A DNA stretch of 64,000 bases from Cohnella hashimotonis. GTDB taxonomy: Bacteria > Bacillota > Bacilli > Paenibacillales > Paenibacillaceae. The position numbers were made by a program, and so were the translations under genes. The DNA lies in the NCBI RefSeq assembly GCF_030014955.1, contig NZ_JAGRPV010000001.1, positions 8,147,501 to 8,211,500 of the forward strand, in the 5' to 3' direction. Below are positions 51,825-58,621 of this stretch, piece after piece; position 1 is the stretch's first letter; every line of letters begins with the position of its first letter. Under the pieces are notes generated by a model. That model was not told the origin of the DNA, did no database searches, and was given only the letters and a program-made list of their open reading frames with translations.

Positions 51825-52196
51825 TTATCGTTTTTCTTGAAGCTGCTTCGTGTACCGCTCGATTTTGTAGTCGATTCCTTTTAAGCTCTCTGTCATTAAC
51901 GCGATCTCTTCCAGCACCGCTTGCTTGTGAAGGTTCATCATCTCGAGCCGGCGCTCGAGCGTGCGCTCCCCCTCTACGATCCAATCCACATACTGCTTGA
52001 TGCTGCTGATGGGCATATGCGTGTTCTTCAAGCACATGACGGTGCCGAGAAGCGTCATCTGATCTTCCGAGAACATCCGCCTCCCGGCCGGATCGCGTTC
52101 GACTAACGGAAGAAGTCCCTTTTTTTCGTAATAACGGATCGTGGAGTCCGGAATATCGAGCTCGGCCGATACTTCGCTGATGGAACGGTATTTCAT
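51825..52196 (-). CDS. MerR-family regulator (operon with an SDR gene)
   Basis: A 123-residue MerR protein: HTH YRSISEVSAELDIPDSTIRYYEKKGLLPLVERDPAGRRMFSEDQ, then a coiled dimerisation helix (about 80-118). No metal-binding Cys pair is present. It is similar in kind to the MerR gene at 23221 but is co-directional with its SDR target. A 19-bp-spacer promoter with an ACTTGAACC-AT-GGTTTAAGT-like dyad lies upstream, so it probably activates its own operon. Confidence 0.9.
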   Translation of the reverse strand: MKYRSISEVSAELDIPDSTIRYYEKKGLLPLVERDPAGRRMFSEDQMTLLGTVMCLKNTHMPISSIKQYVDWIVEGERTLERRLEMMNLHKQAVLEEIALMTESLKGIDYKIERYTKQLQEKR

Positions 52197-52236
52197 TCGG
52201 AGGCCTCCAAATGGAATTCAATAGGTCGACAACAAT

Positions 52237-52267
52237 AGGATACGACTTGAACCATGGTTTAAGTCAA
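52237..52267 (-). promoter_or_regulatory. MerR-type promoter/operator
   Basis: Minus strand: -35 TTGACT (52267-52262), 19-bp spacer, -10 TATCCT (52242-52237). The spacer region contains ACTTAAACCATGGTTCAAGT (52264-52245), a 20-bp dyad with one mismatch per arm. Confidence 0.85.
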
Positions 52268-52353
52268 CAGGAAGACAGACGGACGTTTGTTGCGGGCATT
52301 CCGATGGGATACACTATACGAAAAGCATAAAACACGCGACGGAGGTCGAATCG

Positions 52354-52758
52354 GTGTCGACATTAGGTACGAAGGAAAATCCGTGGAAACTTAAGACGCC
52401 GCCGCAAACGTCGGAATACGAGATGTACAAGGACGAGAAGGACGGCAAAGAGATTCTCGTCTGCACGGTAGGCAAGACGGTGCTGCATTATAATTATCGC
52501 TGTCTGGCCGACCTGCAGGCGATGCTGCGCCAGCACGGCGACTGGATGGAGCTGGGCAGCGCGGATGAGCAGAAGCCTGCGAAGGAAGGAACCGTAGAGG
52601 CGTGGGCCAGATCGGCGGACAACCCGATCGGCGGTTGGTATGGGCTGAAGAAGGGTTTTCGGGGGCGCTTCGGCATGTACATCCCGCCGCTGATGGAGGA
52701 GCTGGGCCTCGCGGAAGTTGAGCATCAGCCGAGGAACAATCGGATGAAGGCGATTTAG
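52354..52758 (+). CDS. Conserved hypothetical protein (DUF6855-like)
   Basis: A 134-residue cytoplasmic protein. TKENPWKLKTPPQTSEYEMYKDEKDG, WMELGSADEQKP and NPIGGWYGLKKGFRGRFGMYIPPLMEELGLAEVEH form a familiar pattern in hypothetical proteins of Bacilli and Actinobacteria that I associate, with moderate certainty, with DUF6855. No catalytic motif is visible. GTG start with GGAGG 8 nt upstream. It stands 46 bp before an AraC regulator, in the same direction. Confidence 0.75.
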   Translation: MSTLGTKENPWKLKTPPQTSEYEMYKDEKDGKEILVCTVGKTVLHYNYRCLADLQAMLRQHGDWMELGSADEQKPAKEGTVEAWARSADNPIGGWYGLKKGFRGRFGMYIPPLMEELGLAEVEHQPRNNRMKAI

Positions 52759-52804
52759 AACATCGACAGGCCTGGAATTAAAGACGCGGAAGGGAAGTCG
52801 CGGC

Positions 52805-54736
52805 ATGGACGCCAATCAACTGATCGCGCTATGGAATCATGCCGACTGCAAAGTCGTGGACGTTCGCCGTACCACGATCGGAGCGGGCGAATCTATCTAC
52901 GGCTACCGCGTGCCCTCCAGTCTGTTTCTGATTTCGGTTCGCGGCGAAGCCGAGGCCCATGTCGGCGGTGAAGTTCACCGCATGCAGCGTGTCACCGTGC
53001 TTCATGCGGGCAAGGGCGCCGTGCTCGACATCGTCGCGGGCAGCGCGGGACTGGATTACTATAGCGTTTATTACAAGGCCGTCATAAGTGCCGCGATCTC
53101 TTCCGAGCTAGCCGCGTCCTTAGAGGAGGGGCGGCCTCATGACAGATCCTACAGCGTAGCGCCGGACAATCCGGCTGCGTTGCACCGGATCGCGGGCGAT
53201 ATGTTCAGGGACTGGGGGAAACGGCAGCCATTAGCACGTTTGCGCGTCCGGACCCTGCTCTACCAGTTCGCGCACGAGCTGCTGCAGCAGATGTCGGAGC
53301 ATGGCCAACGCTCGGCCAAGCGCGATCTGGCTTCCCGGGTCGCGGCCATCATTCATGAACATTATGCGGATACGATCACGCTCGAATCGCTGTCGGAGAG
53401 CCTGAACTATAGCGTTCCCCATTTATCGTCTTACTTTAAGCTGCGGACGGGACTCAGCCCGATCGACTACTTGATCAAGGTTCGCATTGAAAAGGCAGCG
53501 GCGCTGCTGCGAGAGACGGATGCGTCGCTGAAGGAGATCGCGGCGGGCGTCGGCTACCAAGATCCGGGCTATCTGGGCAGGCTGTTCAAAAAGTACAAGG
53601 GCGTTTCCCCCATAAGTTTTAGAGAGGCGCATGCCGAAGAGAAGAAACGAGCAGATCGTCCTGCCATAACCATGGGATCCTCCATTGCCCCCTCCGATCC
53701 GTTTCCATATACTGATTCTGATGATAACGATTATCAGTATCAAAGTGGCGGAGAGGGAGATATCATGTTTAAACAGGGAAAGCCAATGCTGGCATCGGCA
53801 CTTCTGTTCAGTCTCATGCTGTTGCTCAGCGCATGCGGCTCGAACGGCGCGGCGACGGAGACGGCCGCTTCGCAGCCCGGTCCGAGCGAGACGCCGGCGG
53901 CTTCGGCAGAGCCGCAGACTAAAAAAATTCAAACGGTCAACGGCGAGGTGGAAATCCCCGCTCATCCGCAGCGAATCGTGGCAGGCGAGTATCTGGGAAG
54001 CCTGATCGCGCTGGGCATTACGCCGGTCGGCACGTCCGATCATCATATTAAAAACCCTTACTTTCAGGAATATTTGAAAGACGTCGAAAATATCGGGGAC
54101 GGCAACGGCAACGCGGAGAAGATATTGGCGATGAAGCCGGACCTGATCATCATGGACGACTTCTATCCGGAGGTAAACGAGCAGCTGGCCAAAATCGCGC
54201 CTACTGTCGTCATCCCCTACGCTTCACTAAAGACAGTGCACGAAGAGGTCGCTTATTTCGGCGAGCTGCTGGGCGAAAAGGAAAAGGCCGACGCCTGGCT
54301 CGCGGACTACGACAGCCGTATCGCGAGCGCCAAAGCGCGCGTGTTGAAGGCCGTACCCGCGGACAGCACGTTTTCGGTCATCGAATTCAATCAAAAAGAG
54401 CTGATGGCCGTGGGAACCGATTACGGGAAGGGCGGACAACCGATCTACAACGGATTCGGGTTCAAGCCTCCCGCGGCGGTCGCCGCCGAGATGGCCGATC
54501 CGGGCTGGGCTGCTTTCTCTGCCGAGGTATTGCCAAAATACGCGGGAGACTATATCGTTCTGACCTCCGATTCGAAGACGCTGGACGATATCAAGGCGGA
54601 CCCGATCTGGGGCTCGCTGCCGGCCGTCAAGAACAATCGTGTATTTCTGTGGACCAGCGCCCGCTCAGGCTACTGGGACCCGATCGCGATTCTGAGCCAG
54701 ACGGAAGAGTTGGCCGACTGGTTGATAAGCCTGTGA
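52805..54736 (+). CDS. AraC-family regulator reading in frame into a siderophore-binding domain
   Basis: A 643-codon frame. Residues 1-140 form a cupin-like sensor; residues 165-285 an AraC double HTH (LESLSESLNYSVPHLSSYFKLRTG, GVGYQDPGYLGRLFKKYKGVSP). No stop follows; the frame continues through a linker coded by promoter and Fur-box DNA into a lipoprotein signal (321-345) and an iron-siderophore binding domain. Bacillus Btr is a true fusion of AraC HTH and binding-protein domain, but lacks an internal lipobox. Here the second half has its own promoter and ribosome binding site, so it is probably a separate gene as well. Whether the full fusion is made is unknown; if so, the lipobox helix could tether the regulator to the membrane. 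Confidence 0.75.
   Translation: MDANQLIALWNHADCKVVDVRRTTIGAGESIYGYRVPSSLFLISVRGEAEAHVGGEVHRMQRVTVLHAGKGAVLDIVAGSAGLDYYSVYYKAVISAAISSELAASLEEGRPHDRSYSVAPDNPAALHRIAGDMFRDWGKRQPLARLRVRTLLYQFAHELLQQMSEHGQRSAKRDLASRVAAIIHEHYADTITLESLSESLNYSVPHLSSYFKLRTGLSPIDYLIKVRIEKAAALLRETDASLKEIAAGVGYQDPGYLGRLFKKYKGVSPISFREAHAEEKKRADRPAITMGSSIAPSDPFPYTDSDDNDYQYQSGGEGDIMFKQGKPMLASALLFSLMLLLSACGSNGAATETAASQPGPSETPAASAEPQTKKIQTVNGEVEIPAHPQRIVAGEYLGSLIALGITPVGTSDHHIKNPYFQEYLKDVENIGDGNGNAEKILAMKPDLIIMDDFYPEVNEQLAKIAPTVVIPYASLKTVHEEVAYFGELLGEKEKADAWLADYDSRIASAKARVLKAVPADSTFSVIEFNQKELMAVGTDYGKGGQPIYNGFGFKPPAAVAAEMADPGWAAFSAEVLPKYAGDYIVLTSDSKTLDDIKADPIWGSLPAVKNNRVFLWTSARSGYWDPIAILSQTEELADWLISL
53685..53759 (+). promoter_or_regulatory. 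Internal Fur-box promoter and ribosome binding site
   Basis: -35 TTGCCC (53685-53690), 17 bp, -10 TATACT (53708-53713). The dyad CTGATGATAACGATTATCAG (53718-53737) matches the Fur box pattern TGATAAT-N-ATTATCA with few mismatches and covers the predicted start. GGAGAGGGAG (53750-53759) precedes the ATG at 53765. All lie inside the AraC reading frame. Confidence 0.8.
53765..54736 (+). CDS. Iron-siderophore ABC transporter binding lipoprotein
   Basis: A 323-residue FeuA/YfiY-like lipoprotein translated from its own ATG with a GGAGAGGGAG site. The signal ends in lipobox LLLSACGSNG (lipid Cys near 23), followed by a Ser/Glu/Pro linker and a class III binding domain: EIPAHPQRIVAGEYLGSLIALGITPVG, MKPDLIIMDDFYPEVNEQLAKIAPTVVI and the conserved ending WDPIAILSQTEELADWL. 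It captures a ferric siderophore. No permease or ATPase gene is nearby, so it must use a transporter encoded elsewhere. It shares its frame with the upstream AraC gene, which has no stop. Confidence 0.88.
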   Translation: MFKQGKPMLASALLFSLMLLLSACGSNGAATETAASQPGPSETPAASAEPQTKKIQTVNGEVEIPAHPQRIVAGEYLGSLIALGITPVGTSDHHIKNPYFQEYLKDVENIGDGNGNAEKILAMKPDLIIMDDFYPEVNEQLAKIAPTVVIPYASLKTVHEEVAYFGELLGEKEKADAWLADYDSRIASAKARVLKAVPADSTFSVIEFNQKELMAVGTDYGKGGQPIYNGFGFKPPAAVAAEMADPGWAAFSAEVLPKYAGDYIVLTSDSKTLDDIKADPIWGSLPAVKNNRVFLWTSARSGYWDPIAILSQTEELADWLISL

Positions 54737-54775
54737 AGGGCGGCAGAATTGATAGTCGAAAATAAAAATGAGAAT

Positions 54776-54829
54776 GAGAAGCCGACCCAAAAGTCATATC
54801 GTTGACATGGGAAGGCTTCTTCGTTTTTT
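54776..54829 (+). terminator. Terminator after the siderophore-binding gene
   Basis: Nested arms GAGAAGCC / GGCTTCTTC, CCCA / TGGG and GTCA / TGAC, then TTTTTT. The 254-bp gap to the YciI gene holds nothing else that I recognise. Confidence 0.8.
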
Positions 54830-54990
54830 GCGGTAGACAACGGCCTTCTTTTCCTCCGATTTGTTATACTTAGGCAAATGCAGGGGCTGAATGCGGACGG
54901 AGAATTTTTTTTCGGATATGTAGAAATCGCGCAAGCCGAAACGACAAGATGACGTAACTAAAATTCAACGATTTATAGGAGGCCTATCGT

Positions 54991-55338
54991 ATGAATTACA
55001 CGTTAATGTTTTATGAATCGCAGGAGGACTTCGCCGCCAGAACGGATCCGGAACGCCAAGAAGCTTATTTGGCAGGCTGGACGCACTATGTGCATGCGCT
55101 GCGGGAAGCGGGCATCGTCGTGTTCGGCTCCGGACTTTATGCGCCGGAGACGGCCGCTACCGTGAAGCGCCGCGGCGGAGATATGGTCGTGCAGGACGGA
55201 CCTTTTCCCGAGACGAAGGAGCAGCTCGGCGGGATCTTCGTGATCGACGTGCCGGATATGGACGCCGCGTTGGAATGGGCGGCCCGGGGGCCGGTCGATA
55301 CGGTGGAGGTCAGGCAGAACATTCCTGCGCTGAAGTAG
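54991..55338 (+). CDS. YciI/DGPF-family protein
   Basis: A 115-residue ferredoxin-like-fold protein: YTLMFYESQEDFAARTDPERQEAYLAGWTHYVHAL, then VVQDGPFPETKEQLGGIFVIDVPDMDAALEWAARGP. The DGPF(P)E motif is the hallmark. Enzymatic function is unclear in the family, but these proteins are constant partners of ECF42-type sigma factors, and such a gene follows 6 bp downstream. AGGAGG lies 8 nt before the ATG. Confidence 0.92.
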   Translation: MNYTLMFYESQEDFAARTDPERQEAYLAGWTHYVHALREAGIVVFGSGLYAPETAATVKRRGGDMVVQDGPFPETKEQLGGIFVIDVPDMDAALEWAARGPVDTVEVRQNIPALK

Positions 55339-55344
55339 CCGCGG

Positions 55345-56604
55345 ATGGAGTCGCATCGAATCGTCGAACAGACGGCGCGCGAGGCATACGGCCGGCTGCT
55401 CTCCTATCTGACGGTCCATTGGCGCAATCCGCAGGACGTGGAGGATGCGCTCGGAGATGCCTTTCTGTCGGCGCTGGAAGCTTGGCCTATGACGGGCATT
55501 CCCGATAAGCCCGAGGCTTGGCTGCTGACGATCGCCCGCAGGCGGCTGATCGACCGCGCCCGCCGCAGCCGCGTATCCGCCGAGGCGCTGCCGACGCTGC
55601 TGGCCATGGCCGAGGATGCTCGGCTTCTGAATGCGTCCGGCGCCGAGCTGCCGGACGAAAGGCTTGCCATGATGCTGCTGTGCGCGCACCCGGCGATCGA
55701 TCCCGCGATGCGCACGCCGCTCATGCTGCAGACGGTGCTGGGGTTGGATGCAGCCCGTATCGCGTCTGCGTTTATCGTCAAGCCCGCGACGATGAGCCAG
55801 CGGCTGACCCGGGTGCGGGCTAAGATTCGCGCCGAGCGCCTCACGTTCGAATCGGCGGATGCGATGGATACGGCAGAAATTACGGCGCGCCTTGACTCCG
55901 TCCTGGAGGCGGTCTACGCCGTTTATGGGACCGGATGGGGCGAGGCGGCCGGCAATGAAGCGACTGGCGGGGGCCTGGCGGGAGGCGGATTGGCCAAGGA
56001 AGCGGTCGAGCTTGGCAGGCTGCTGCTCCGGTTCGTACCCGGCGAGCCGGAGGCGTACGGCCTGCTTGCGCTGATGCTGCATTGCGAGGCCCGCCGCGAG
56101 GCGCGGCATGATGGGGAAGGCAATTATGTTCCGCTCGCCGAGCAGGATTGCGCAAGATGGGACCGGGGCATGATTGCGGAGGCGGAACGCTTGTTGCATG
56201 CGGCCTCGCAGGCCGGCCGAATCGGGCGGTATCAACTCATGGCCGCGATTCAATCGGTGCATGCGCAGCGTCTATGGACGGGACGTACGGAGTGGGACGC
56301 GCTTGCGCAATTGTATGAGGGACTCGTCCGCATGCAGCCTACGCTGGGCGCCTGCGTGAGCCGTGCCGCGGCGGTCGCGGAGGCCTATGGCGCGGATCGG
56401 GGGATGGACTTGCTGGCGTCTATCCCGGCTGAGAACGTTGTGAGCTATCAGCCGTACTGGGCGCTGGCGGGACATTTGTACAAGCGGATGCACAGGCATG
56501 ACGAGGCGCGTTCCGCCTATGGCCGGGCGATCGGACTTAGCGCGGACGGTTCGGTCCGGCGGTTTTTAAGCAGGCAGTTAGCGGAGCTGAGCAAGCTTCC
56601 ATAA
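55345..56604 (+). CDS. ECF42-type RNA polymerase sigma factor with long C-terminal domain
   Basis: A 419-residue sigma factor. Region 2 (LLSYLTVHWRNPQDVEDALGDAFLSALEAWP, ending PEAWLLTIARRRLIDRARR) and region 4 (MLQTVLGLDAARIASAFIVKPATMSQRLTRVRAKIR) occupy the first 175 residues. The remaining 240 residues form a helical domain with TPR-like repeats, which defines ECF42. No anti-sigma factor is encoded; regulation is thought to involve the C-terminal domain. A Gly/Ala-rich insert (GNEATGGGLAGGGLAK) sits after region 4. It is coupled to the DGPF gene. Confidence 0.9.
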   Translation: MESHRIVEQTAREAYGRLLSYLTVHWRNPQDVEDALGDAFLSALEAWPMTGIPDKPEAWLLTIARRRLIDRARRSRVSAEALPTLLAMAEDARLLNASGAELPDERLAMMLLCAHPAIDPAMRTPLMLQTVLGLDAARIASAFIVKPATMSQRLTRVRAKIRAERLTFESADAMDTAEITARLDSVLEAVYAVYGTGWGEAAGNEATGGGLAGGGLAKEAVELGRLLLRFVPGEPEAYGLLALMLHCEARREARHDGEGNYVPLAEQDCARWDRGMIAEAERLLHAASQAGRIGRYQLMAAIQSVHAQRLWTGRTEWDALAQLYEGLVRMQPTLGACVSRAAAVAEAYGADRGMDLLASIPAENVVSYQPYWALAGHLYKRMHRHDEARSAYGRAIGLSADGSVRRFLSRQLAELSKLP

Positions 56605-56658
56605 AACAGGACCCTTAAGAAAGACACCGGAAGCCAGGTGTCTCTTAAGGGTCCTGTT
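56605..56658. terminator. Hairpin terminator
   Basis: Stem AACAGGACCCTTAAGA / TCTTAAGGGTCCTGTT with inner AGACACC / GGTGTCT, directly after the sigma-factor stop. Confidence 0.85.
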
Positions 56659-56743
56659 TCGTGCGATCGTTCTCGTTTGAGCGATCGTTCGCGTGTATAA
56701 TGGCGTTGACGATATCATTCCTTGCGAGAGTTGGGAGTTAGCC

Positions 56744-57694
56744 ATGGAGCCATTTTACGGAAAAGACAAGCCGCTTCCGGAGGCGCTTAGAATCGTTTTC
56801 CTGGGAGACAGCATTACCGACGACGGTACTTATATCGCCTTTTTGGATGCCTACTTTCGCCGGCACGCCCCGGCTTCCTCTATCGAGCTGATCAGCCTGG
56901 GCGTCAGCAGCGAGACGGCTTCGGGATTAAGCGAGCCCTTCCACCCGTTCCCGCGGCCGTGCGTGCACGACCGGTTGGCGCGCGCGCTCGCCGAGACGCA
57001 GCCCGACTGGGTGGTCGTCTGCTACGGCATGAACGACGGCATCTACCATCCGCTGTCGGAGGAGCGCTTCCGCGCCTATCGAGACGGCCTTCTTCGGTTG
57101 CTCGGGCAGATCCGGCAGGCAGGCGCCAAGGCGATCGCCATGACGCCGCCGCCGTTCGATCCCGCATCGCTGCCGGACGGCGCGAAGCGGCTGCTGCCCG
57201 AAGGCCTGCCGGAGTCGGCATACAGTTACGAGACGCCTTTCGCCGATTACGAGCGCGTGCTGAAGCGCTACGCGGACTGGGTGCTGTCGCTCGGCGACGA
57301 GGCCGCGGACGCGACGGTGAGCATCCACGAAGAGCTGCTGGCGCACATCGCGGCCGAGCGGGCAGCCGATCCGGCCTACTTGTCCGGAGACGGCATCCAT
57401 CCGTTCGCGCCGGGTCATGCCGTGATGGCGCAATCGCTCTTGCGCACGCTGTTCGGCGTCGAACCGGAGCGTGCGCGGGCGTTCGCAGCGTCGATGGACG
57501 GCTCGGCATACTTCGAGCTGGTCCTGCAGCGTCACCGGCTGATGAGCGCAGCCTGGAAAGAGCATGTGGGGCACACGAACCCGAACAAAGCAGAAGGGGC
57601 GCTGCCCCTGGCGGAGGCGAGAGTCGAAGCGCAAGCGCTGGAAGCGCGCATTCGGGAGCTGGCGGCAGATTCCAGTGCTTCGTCTACTTTGTAG
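56744..57694 (+). CDS. SGNH/GDSL-family hydrolase
   Basis: A 316-residue esterase-type protein without signal peptide. Block I RIVFLGDSITDDG has the nucleophile Ser, block III YGMNDG supplies the oxyanion Asn, and block V DGIHPFAPGH contains the catalytic Asp-x-x-His. It resembles carbohydrate-esterase-like SGNH enzymes (deacetylases of glycans, rhamnogalacturonan acetylesterases). Near the GH2 and heparinase-like genes, it may remove acyl groups from imported glycan fragments; this is inference. ATG 56744 follows GGGAG. Confidence 0.88.
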   Translation: MEPFYGKDKPLPEALRIVFLGDSITDDGTYIAFLDAYFRRHAPASSIELISLGVSSETASGLSEPFHPFPRPCVHDRLARALAETQPDWVVVCYGMNDGIYHPLSEERFRAYRDGLLRLLGQIRQAGAKAIAMTPPPFDPASLPDGAKRLLPEGLPESAYSYETPFADYERVLKRYADWVLSLGDEAADATVSIHEELLAHIAAERAADPAYLSGDGIHPFAPGHAVMAQSLLRTLFGVEPERARAFAASMDGSAYFELVLQRHRLMSAAWKEHVGHTNPNKAEGALPLAEARVEAQALEARIRELAADSSASSTL

Positions 57695-57717
57695 CATCCG
57701 TTTTTGCGTCCAGGTAG

Positions 57718-58225
57718 GTGCCGAAAGAGGCGTCCGTCGGCGTTACTTTGACCGGTAGCGAGCTTATGCGCCGGAAGTGGCATCCCTCGGCGTTACTTTG
57801 GCCGGTTGGCGTGCCCATGTGCCGAAAGAGGCGTTGGTCAGCGTTACTTTGGCCAGTTAGCGGGCTGATGTGCCGGAAGTGGCATCCCTCGGCGTTACTT
57901 TGGCCGGTTGGCGTGCCCATGTGCCGGAAGTGGCATCCCTCGGCGTTACTTTGGCCTGTTAGCGGGCTCATGTGCCGAAAGAGGCGTCCACCAGCGTTAC
58001 TTTGGCCTGTTAGCTAGCCCATGTGCCGGAAGTGGCATCCGTCGGCGTTACTTTGACCGGTAGCTAGCTCATGCGCCGGAAGTGGGCATCCCTCGGCGTT
58101 ACTTTGGCCGGTTGGCGTGCCCATGTGCCGAAAGAGGCGTCCGTTGGCGTTACTTTGACCGGTAGCTAGCTCATGTGCCGAAATAGGCATCCGTCAGCGT
58201 TACTTTGACCCGTTAGCGAGCCCGA
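57718..58225. repeat. Tandem ~51-nt repeat array (family 4), 10 units
   Basis: Ten units of 50-52 nt, each with GGCGTTACTTTGGCCGGT and GTGCCGGAAGTGGCAT. Hairpin potential is weaker: TGCC-GGAAGT-GGCA, or TGCC-GAAAGA-GGCG in the alternative form, which keeps pairing through a wobble. Two unit types alternate irregularly (GGAAGTGGCATCC and GAAAGAGGCGTCC). The array fills the whole gap between the SGNH and cupin genes; no gene is seen inside. Confidence 0.9.
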
Positions 58226-58228
58226 CCT

Positions 58229-58564
58229 TCAGTCTTCCGACACGCTCATCGCCGCGAGCAGATCCTCCCGCAGCGGCGTGAACGTGTCGAACAGCGTGGC
58301 GGGCGTCAGCGCCCGGACGCCGTGAAGCGCATTGGAGGGGATATACACGGTATCCCCCTCCGAGACGCGGTGCTCGGCGTCGCCGATCCGGAAGACCAGC
58401 TCGCCCTTCGCGACGTACGTCAGCTGCTCATGCGGATGCGCATGAACCGTGCCTTCGGCGCCGGCTTCGAACGCCACGAGCATCCCCATAATGGCTGTGC
58501 CCGCGGCTACAATCTTGCGCCGCACGCCGGGTTCGGCGGGTTGCCATTCTTCGTTTCGTTTCAT
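58229..58564 (-). CDS. Cupin-domain protein
   Basis: A 111-residue single-domain cupin. Motif 1 is HAHPHEQLTYVAKGELVFRIGD (two His and Glu metal ligands) and motif 2 SEGDTVYIPSNALHGVRAL with the final His. Small cupins like this one include sugar isomerases, pectin-degradation proteins (KdgF-like) and sensors. Near a GH2 and a heparinase-like enzyme, a KdgF-like role in uronate metabolism is possible but unproven. GGAGG lies 6 nt before the ATG. Confidence 0.87.
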   Translation of the reverse strand: MKRNEEWQPAEPGVRRKIVAAGTAIMGMLVAFEAGAEGTVHAHPHEQLTYVAKGELVFRIGDAEHRVSEGDTVYIPSNALHGVRALTPATLFDTFTPLREDLLAAMSVSED

Positions 58565-58581
58565 AGGCCGCCTCCGACCTC

Positions 58582-58609
58582 CGTTCTTCGTTCTTCGTTC
58601 TTCGTTCTT
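58582..58609. repeat. CGTTCTT heptamer repeat, 4 copies
   Basis: Four perfect tandem copies of CGTTCTT, just upstream of the ribosome binding site of the cupin gene (minus strand). Copy-number changes would alter the leader length. Confidence 0.9.
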
Positions 58610-58621
58610 AATTTTCCGTAC

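Noticed and set aside
51046..52221. 391-codon continuous minus-strand frame suggesting a MerR-SDR fusion
   Set aside because: The N-terminal part is out of phase with the MerR gene; the SDR has its own ATG and GAAGAGG site at 51807.
54755..54780. Possible second Fur box (AATGAGAATGAGAAG)
   Set aside because: Direct repeat rather than a dyad, downstream of the gene and part of the terminator region.
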